Source: Phytophthora colocasiae (lineage: Eukaryota > Oomycota > Peronosporomycetes > Peronosporales > Peronosporaceae). Taken from it: a stretch of 64,000 nucleotides of DNA. Under the pieces are notes generated by a model, which was given only the letters and a program-made list of their open reading frames with translations, did no database searches and was not told where the DNA came from. The DNA is taken from NCBI GenBank assembly GCA_018806915.1, contig JAGKQI010000053.1, forward strand, positions 248,001 to 312,000, written 5' to 3'. The translations under genes were made by a program, and so were the position numbers. Position 1 is the stretch's first letter. Every line of letters begins with the position of its first letter. Positions 56,982-64,000 of this stretch are shown here, piece after piece.

Positions 56982-57310
56982 TTGAAAACCAAGATCGCGT
57001 CGACCCCGATCCTTCGTCACTTCGACATGACAAAGTTACCCGTGGTGATCGTGTATGCCAGTGACTGGGCGATTTCCGCCGCACTAATGCAGGAACACGA
57101 CCAGATCTACCACCCGGTCGCGTTTGCCAGCCAGACCTTGAAGACGAACGAGTTAAACTATAATGTTGCCGAAAGGAGGTGTTGGCTCTGCTTGGATCCT
57201 GGATCTACACTACACCCTGTTGGTGGGACGTCGGATCAAGGTCTAACCAGACACTCCACGCTTGCCTGGCTGTTCAGGTCTGCCGGCCTTCAAGGGCGTC
57301 TGGGACAATG
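56982..57310 (+). pseudogene. A4 first RNase H
   Basis: VYASDWAISAALMQ and ASQTLKTNELNYNVAE are intact. Then small indels near 57170-57235 scramble the segment that in A2 reads KEVLALLRILDLHYTLLVGRR, and the frame recovers at TRHSTLAWLF. The glutamine codon after SAGL is intact here, unlike A1/A2. Confidence 0.8.
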
Positions 57311-57479
57311 GTCTGCTCTCCTGTCCCCATGGACACTCGAGATCACGAAGTGTAAGAAGGAGAGGATGAGATACTGGGGGCGATCGCAGCTAATATAACG
57401 CCTAGATCGGAGATCGACGAAGCCCTGATCGCGATCGCGCCACAGAAGGAACCAAGGCGTAAGATCAGATGCCGATTCC

Positions 57480-57947
57480 CACCGTAGATCAGGCGAGGAG
57501 CTATGGGTGGTAAGTTTCGACGGTTCGGCACGCGTGAAACGAGGAGGAGGCGCTTTCAGCGCGATCGTGTGGAGTTTGCCGGAGTGGAAAGTGATCAAAG
57601 CTAGATCAGACTATGCGGAGAGTCTTACTGTCAATGAAGCGGAATACCGTGGGCTCTTGCTAGGTCTTGGCATGATCGCACAGTTAGAACGCCGCCGTTT
57701 GGTCATTTGTGGCGATTCGAACCTAGTGATCCGACAAGTCCGGGGCGAGATCGACTGCAAGGCGCCAGGATTGACGTTACTGAAACAGAAGGTGCTAGAT
57801 CACTTGCGGAATTGGGGAGATCATGAGCTAGTCCATGTGAAGAGAGACTGGAATGGGAGCGCAGACAGCTTGGCGAGTGCCGCGCTGCAGCGAGGAAGCG
57901 GGATCGAGGTCCACGATGAAGCAGATCGGTGTGATCTGGCCACCTAA
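57480..57947 (+). pseudogene. A4 second RNase H
   Basis: Chronos-type additional RNase H with all motif residues in one frame: SFDGSARVKRGGG, NEAEYRGLLLGLG, ICGDSNLVIRQ, NGSADSLASAALQ. It runs into a stop at 57945-57947 just after CDLAT. Confidence 0.85.
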
Positions 57948-58605
57948 ATCGGCTTGATGAGGTGTTGATCCCTCGAGTTGAAGATCGACCGGTGCAAGTG
58001 TCGGCCGTAGCCACGGGTGCAGCCCGAGCGCGACCCGATGCCGCCGTCCTGCGAGAGGAACTGATCCGGGAGATGCGAGTGGATCGGATCAGGCGAGCCC
58101 AGGACGAGAGGTCTGGATCGCCGGACTAAAGAAGTACCTGGCTGGGCAGATCGCGGATCTTACTCGAGCCGAGTCTGGATCCTACGCCAAGATCGCTTCC
58201 GAGTACGAGGTAGATGAACAGGATCTGTTGTTTTATTGCCCACCAGGGCCGAGATCAGAGGTGATCGCGACCGCCTGATGAGACTCGTGGTTCCAGAAAC
58301 GCTACAGCAGGATGTCCTCCATCACTACCATACGACTCTGGAAGGGGGACATCAAGGGTCGGACGCACTTATCAGCGGATCCGAGATCATTTCCACTGGA
58401 GGATTATATCGGGTGTGCAGCGATACGTAGGCGAGTGTGTAGACTGTGATACCGGAAAGGAGACCCACGATCCGGGGCGAGTCACCTGGGAATCTGCAAG
58501 CTACATACCCCTTCAGATCATAGCGATGGATCACATACCTCTCTGCCCAGATCCAACAAAGGCAATACTGAACTGCTGATCTGGGTAGATCTGTTCACGG
58601 GATAT
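57948..58605 (+). pseudogene. A4 connector and integrase zinc region, frameshifted
   Basis: Recognisable in pieces: AGLKKYLAGQIADLTRAESGSYAKIASEYE, LLFYCPP, and HHYHTTLEGGHQG. Multiple 1-base indels (near 58110, 58255, 58355, 58410, 58470 and 58545) break the frame. The first integrase core aspartate region (AMDHIPSL) lies at about 58525. Confidence 0.75.
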
Positions 58606-59685
58606 GTGATCGCAAAGGCTAGTTCCTCCCGATCGGCCCAGACCGTCGCGGAATCTTATGAAGAATGCGTGTTCCGCAGATTTGGCGCTAGCGAGATGAT
58701 CAGGCACGATCGAGAGCCGGGCTTCATGTCCGACTTCTTCAGATCGTTCAATAGGATCCTGGGGCAGCGACAACGGGCGACGATGGCCTACCGACCACAG
58801 GCCAATGGGGCTGCGGAACGGATGGTGCAAACGGCCACTAGGGCAATCAAGATGTATGTTCAAGATCTCGACCAAAAGGACTGGGATGAATATGCGGAGA
58901 GATTGACTTTCGCCATTAACACGGCTCACGATCGGGTCCGGGGAGATACCCCTCACTATTTGGTACACGGATGGGATCCAAGATCGACGTTGGAAGCAAC
59001 GATCCCGATCGGGTCGACCAGACACCACGATCGCGATTCAAGACGGTGGAGATATCGCGTTCAGAGATACTACCAGCAGTCGAGAGAACAGGTCAACGCT
59101 AAGCTGCGAGAGGCGATCGCGGACCGAGCTGATCGGCACAATGAGGATGTCGATCCGCATCAGATCGAAGCTGGATCACGAGTTTGGCTATACCTAGATC
59201 GTGTGAAGGAAGGTTATGCCCGTAAACTCGCCCACCTTTGGCACGGCCCGTTCCGTGTTGCAGAGAAGCTCAATGAGTTCACGATCAAGCTGGAGATCGC
59301 GGGATCTGACTACCATATCTTCCCAGTGGTCCATGTTTCTAAGCTAAAACTGGTACGGAATTTCCCGGATCGACCGCGGATCGAGTTGACGGTAGATGAA
59401 GCAGATCGGCTCGATTTCGATGAGATCCTCCTTCCGGAGGACAGTTGGGTCCCGGATCTGGATGCCGATGAGTACGAAGTCGAACGGATCTCGGACATGC
59501 GAAGTGGGAAACGAACTCGCTACGGCCGGATCTATCGTGAGTTCCTGGTGCACTGGGTCGGTTATGATGAGCCAACGTGGGTCGACGAAGCTGATCTTAA
59601 CTGTGGGGCCATATTGAGCGCGTTCCTACGTGACCACGCTAATCGAAACCGGTTCGGCGTGATGCAGTCTCATGAAGAGGTGTAA
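58606..59685 (+). pseudogene. A4 integrase core and chromodomain
   Basis: A continuous frame of about 359 residues: RHDREPGFMSDFF (second aspartate), FNRILGQRQRATMAYRPQANGAAERMVQ (glutamate; this is the uninterrupted site of the SINE-like insertion in A1/A2), the integrase C-terminal domain with GPFRVAEKLNEFTIKLEIAG, and the chromodomain YEVERI ... FLVHWVGYDEPTWVDEADL near the end, finishing at MQSHEEV. Best-preserved integrase end in the window. Confidence 0.88.
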
Positions 59686-60037
59686 GGAGAGTCAGGCGAG
59701 GTGACTGGGTTGCCTCGCCGTGATCGAGGAAGCTGATGTGGAGGAGAATCCAGATCAGAGCGAGAGTTTTATATTTGTGTATATGCATGTGCGTAGGGAA
59801 TTTGACGGTGGAAGATGGTGATCCGGGATGTCGAGATGGAGATGAAAGGGGATCACATTCCTAAAATGATAGAGTACGATGGAATGACGGTGAGAATGGA
59901 GATTACGGATTACGAGTGGAGATTATGAGAATTACGAATGGAGATGGAAGAATGTAGAACGGCCCTGGAAGGGGTTCCGAATCCGAACTCGGGGAGAAGC
60001 CCCGAGCCTTGCTGCAAGTGATCGAAGTTCGCACGAC
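59686..60037. other. Convergent intergenic spacer of A4
   Basis: About 350 bases between the ends of pol (plus) and the antisense gene (minus), AT-richer than the flanks. The counterpart of the A1/A2 spacer, similar in length but not in sequence. Nothing gene-like seen. Confidence 0.55.
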
Positions 60038-62819
60038 TTACGGAGAAGCGGCCCCAGCGGGAGGAGGATTGAACTTGCCGATAAGTCGGGGAATCCTGGT
60101 AGCGGGATGGTTGACCGGGTCTTGCCGATACTGGTTACGCCACGGATCCGCCTCGTCACACTCCTCCAGAGCCTCGATCAGGTTCGCCGGCTCTGGGACG
60201 TTCGCGTTGGGATCCGCCAGGTTGGCACGCCGAGAGACCACCCCGGGATACCAACGAACCACATCCACCGACGGAATGGGGAGGTGAAGGAAGAACGGAT
60301 CCAGCAGGATGTCGAGATCGAACCACTGATTGCGCATTATGGGGAAGGAGGCGAGGAATTGGCGCCAAGCAGACCCAGCCCGACTCCGCCGGGCCTTGCG
60401 AGCAACGTAATACCGCTGCAGTTCAAGATCCGCATCCTGCATGGCAGAGGTGATCTCGAAGTTGTGTGGCCTCCCAAAATGCTTGACGGTGCCGTTCCTC
60501 CAGAACGCGATAGGTGACGGCCACGGCCGCGAGGTGTTCCCTCCCTCTCATGCAGATCGAGGTCGAACGTAAGGGGACCCGGGTTCGCGAAGTCGTTCCA
60601 CGGCTCCAGAGCCAGCAGATCAAGCACGTTCACGCCCGTGATCAACTCGTGGAGGTATTCGGTGCGGGGTCGGTGCAGGCCCAGCCTGTATCTGGGAAGG
60701 AACAGCCAACCCGAAGGGATCAACAACCGTTTGCCCAGAGAACTGGCGATCAGACCCACGATCGAATACTGCCCGATCACCTGCGGATCCCACGGCACGA
60801 TGTCAGCGGCCGCGAAGGTACGCTGCCGATCGTACCCTGGAATGAAAGAGGCGACCGGGAACAGGGGTGGTCGGAGCCCGGGGGGCGAGGAACCGCCGGA
60901 AGGAGGTGGCGGCGGTGACGGGAACCCGGAGGTGATCCTGGAGACGGCGGGCCTGATCCATCTGGAGATGGGCTTGAGCCGTCCGGAGACCCCGATCCAC
61001 GGGTGCCAGAAGGTCCGGATCTCGGAACCTGACCGGACTCGCGCCGGTGCGTCGAGATAGACCGTTGGCGGCCCATGTGTAGAGTCTCGTCCTCCTCGGA
61101 GGCCTCCGCCTCGTTGGAACGTTCCGATTCGGCTTCAGAACTAGTTCCATTGCTGGGTTCTGGGCTTTCGCCCTCTTCGGACGGCGATGAGAATGGGTGC
61201 TGGGGATTGTAGTCAGTCTTCCTCGTCCTCATCCGGCGAATCACCCTCGGCGGGAAGCGATCGGACTGATCCGTAGGCGCTGGGGTCGAATCAGGGCTGG
61301 AGTGTCGGTTTCCTCCTCCGGCTTGCCCAGAAGCTTGATCCGCCAACAGATCCAGCGGACTCGCCGTTGATCCTGCCGGGGTCAGGACCACCGTGGGTGT
61401 GACAGGCTGGGTTGACCCGGGAGCTTCGGTAGCTGCAGGTTTTAGATCACGGGGAGCTGAGGTGCTCCGAGCCGGACGCTTGCGTGAGGAAGGAGGAACG
61501 GCCTGGGGAAGCGGAGGCGCTTCGAGATCTTTTGGTGGCACGAGCCGCCCGTCGATCCGCGATCCACGAGGACAACCGAGCAGAGGAATCCTCGGCGTGG
61601 TGCAGCTGTTGCTCGGCTTCGGCATAATCAGCGTCCAGCTCTTGGTGAGCCTGTCGAAGCTCCGCGTTCTGTCGCTGGAGTTGGTCGAGTTCCTGTGTCG
61701 CCGCATCCAGGGCGGAACGAGCCACGTCAAGGTCTGCGAGGGCAGACAAACGATCTTGGGTGGCATCGTCCAGGTCGACCTGGATTCGATCACGGTCTGC
61801 CGTTACTCGATTGAGATCTTGCATTGCCTGATCCCGGTCGAGGCGGGCCTGATCCAGGTCTGCGACGGCCTGATCCCGCTCGGCAATGGCGGCACGATGC
61901 TGGACGGAGAGCTGGTCCCGGTCGTGCTGGATTATTTCCAGATTTCCCAAGGCGTCTGCCAGATCTTGCTCCAAGCTGGATACGGCGGCGGCATCGGCGG
62001 TTGCACCCAGAGGCGGAGCGCGAGAATCCGGGGCGGATACGTCCTCCAAGGCGAGGTGTGCCTGAGCCAGTTCAACCTGGTGATCCTCTGCCTCGCGTTC
62101 CAGATACGCGACTTCGGCTCGAGCGGCGAGCAACTCCGCTTGGGTCCGCGTCAACTCCAACCTCAACCGAGCTTCCTCTGCTGTCGGGCGAGCCTGATCA
62201 GCAGGCATGGCCATAGCCGCTTGTGGACCTTGGGAGGAATCGTTCCTCTGCCAGCGATCAAGGCTACGCTGAGTGAGGGTCAGAGTCATGACGCACGGCG
62301 GCGAGCTCCCGTTCGCGATCCTGAAGCTCATCCCGGAGTTCAATCTCCGTCTCCCCGGCTATGCGAAGTTCGGCCAGCCGGAAGTCGAGATCCTCGAGCG
62401 CAGAGTCTAGCCGCGCCTGGATCCGGGCCAGTCGCTGCTCAGACTCCCGTCGTTCGGCGTCGTGCTGGGCCCGCTGATCCTGCAAGGCGGCGATCGCGTC
62501 CCCACCGATAGCATCTCCGGTTCCCGATCGCAGATGAGCGATTTCGGCGTTCAGCCGCAAAATCTCCTCCGCTTGGTCGTCCCGGAAGCGCTCCATATCC
62601 TCCATGTCGGATCGCAACCGGCGAACGGTGTCGTCCAGGTGGTCCCGATCGCGACTCAAGGTCTCGCGCATCCGTTGGCTATGGGCCAGCCTCGCTTGCA
62701 AGGTGACCAGCTCAGGGTTTGGGGTTGAGAAGCGGGAGGCCGTGGATCGGGCGGATCGGGCGAGTGCTCGCTCGAGGCGTTCTCGGCGTCAAGGGGGGCG
62801 AGGAAGGCAGATCGGACAT
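60038..62819 (-). pseudogene. Antisense gene (aORF) of element A4
   Basis: Starts at an ATG (MSDLPSSPPLTPRTPR) 103 bases inside the 3' LTR. Reading leftward: coiled coil (MERFRDDQAEEILRL, then ERD/DRDQ repeats to about 61620), basic and acidic proline-rich linker, and the C-terminal domain: VPWDPQVIGQYSIVGLIASS, LLIPSGWLFLP, LITGVNVLDLLALEPW, GPLTFDLDLHERE, ADLELQRYYVARKARRSRAG, DILLDPFFLHLP, VRWYPGVVSRRANL. Domain order and many residues match the A1/A2 protein while codons differ widely. About five small indels (near 62705, 62300, 61580-61790, 60800 and 60540) break it. Function unknown. Confidence 0.78.
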
Positions 62820-62922
62820 TTCGAGAGAGTGGTGGCGCTTGAACGACTTGTGTTCCAGGTGGTGAATGTGGAAATAAACCCGAAGTGAGCTGCGGCAGCT
62901 CAACTTACGTGCTGGGGGCGGA

Positions 62923-64000
62923 TGTGGTGAAGCGGACGAAAAAATTTTCCCGGAGAGGCGATGTCAGCCACGAACCCGAATAGAGTCGGAACGAGCGACA
63001 GGGGGGACCTGTGATCGCCAGATCTGGGTCGAATCAGACGAAGGTACGATGGGTCCCGCCGGGAACAGGCAACGGAGACACCGGCGAAGAAGCAGGTGGA
63101 GCGGTGTTCGTGGGTGATCCGAATCCTGCCGGAGGAAGAATGGGGAAATCAAGGATGTTCTCGCGCGATCAACGATGACGGGGCCCCAAGCGAGCATGAT
63201 CAGCTTACCCTGGCGCCCCGAAGCCTCTAACAGCACGATCCAACCTTCCCGGGCGGCGACGAAGCGAGATCACGCAAGATCGCGCAATGATCCTCTCCGT
63301 ATAAGTACGAGATCAGCTCCGGATCAAGGTCAACCCCAGGCGCGACGCAGACTCTTCTGGTGGCCTGATCCGGATTCTTTGAAGGATTACCAAGCGGGAT
63401 CAGGCAGCGATCAAGCCTCGATTAAGTGCGAGATCAAGCTTCGGTTAGGTGCGAGATCAAGCTTCAGTTGGTGCGAGATCAAGCTTCGGTTAAGTGCGAG
63501 ACCAAGCTTCGGTTAAGTACGGAATCGGCTCAAGATCAGGGTTAGGGGAACCAAGCTAGGGATCAGCTTTGTAGCCAGTGTCATGTGATCGTAGGATAGT
63601 AAATCAGGATGGGATTAGTAGGCATAGGAATAACCATAAACAGACTCGAATTTACCTTCTAGTGCGCAAGTGGATTTCTTCAGGACCCAGGACAAGGGAA
63701 GAGGATAGCATATTGGCCTCCCCTTAGTGTTCCAGCAAGTCACTTCGCCCACCTAGCTACAGCTAAGACCGGATCCCCGATTTGGCCGGCTTACCTTACG
63801 CTAGTGTGAGGATCTATCGATATCTCAACAACCCCAAGGGACTCGAATTTGCCCTGAACCACTCAAGTGTCTTCGCTACGCCTGGAACCGGGAACTACAT
63901 TGGCCCTACAAGCGTCAGGAAGGTAAGGATACGTGACCTAGTATAGCGGTTAAGTCTGGATAATATATTGGCCAGCTTTGCCCTATCTAGTGAACTATCC
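62923..64000 (+). repeat. 3' LTR of A4 (continues past window)
   Basis: Starts TGTGGTGAAG after a purine-rich GGGGGCGGA that could be the polypurine tract. It matches the 5' LTR at about 99% over the visible 1078 bases; the missing end would be near 64350. Confidence 0.88.

Noticed and set aside
60009..62728. Long plus-strand frames in A4 (for example 61393-62511)
   Set aside because: They oppose the antisense gene, show no domain, and do not correspond to anything in A2.

Overview
The window looks like a pure transposable-element landscape from an oomycete, most likely Phytophthora or a close relative. I found no host gene, rRNA or tRNA gene in 64 kb. The oomycete call rests on two things. 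The element at 25186-32027 has gag and reverse transcriptase sequence of the kind I know from Phytophthora Gypsy elements. The dominant family combines Ty3/gypsy pol, a second RNase H and a C-terminal chromodomain, an architecture reported for the oomycete 'Chronos' group. Both are family recognition from memory, not a database search.

Three Ty3/gypsy LTR families are nested in one another. Family A is saturated with the tetramer GATC and accounts for about two thirds of the window. A1 (1-11129, with its 5' LTR at 11130-12488) and A2 (11130-25185) lie in tandem on the minus strand and share one LTR. A3 (44822-50208) is on the plus strand and is cut by A4 (50209 to beyond the window end), a nearly complete young copy with both LTRs. 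Further family A pieces are a lone LTR (37108-38318), a pol relic (42001-42965) and a variant LTR with the start of an antisense gene (43137-44821). Family B (25186-32027, minus strand) is a decayed Gypsy element whose RT is split at its catalytic motif by an internally deleted Tc1/mariner-type transposon (27378-28542, TA target duplication). Family C (32028-41911) is a third, older gypsy family.

The family A unit is LTR - gag - (-1 frameshift) - PR - RT - RNase H - second RNase H - integrase - chromodomain - antisense gene - LTR. The antisense gene (called aORF here) starts about 100-130 bases inside the 3' LTR and runs toward pol; the two reading directions end about 350 bases apart. The same aORF, diverged in sequence but recognisable, occurs in A1/A2, A4, the 44.1 kb fragment and family C. 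I regard this as the main candidate for an undescribed system. A second strong signal is the gag-pol junction: in all four copies a GTTAAAC heptamer abuts the gag stop and is followed by a perfect nested hairpin.

All copies carry inactivating lesions. A1 and A2 share several, including a 315-base SINE-like insertion in integrase flanked by a 17-base direct repeat, so they descend from one already defective parent. A4 has a 1-base insertion in the protease active site. Inferred order: family C first, then B into C, then the Tc1-like element and A1/A2 into B; separately the 43-44.8 kb variant, then A3, then A4.
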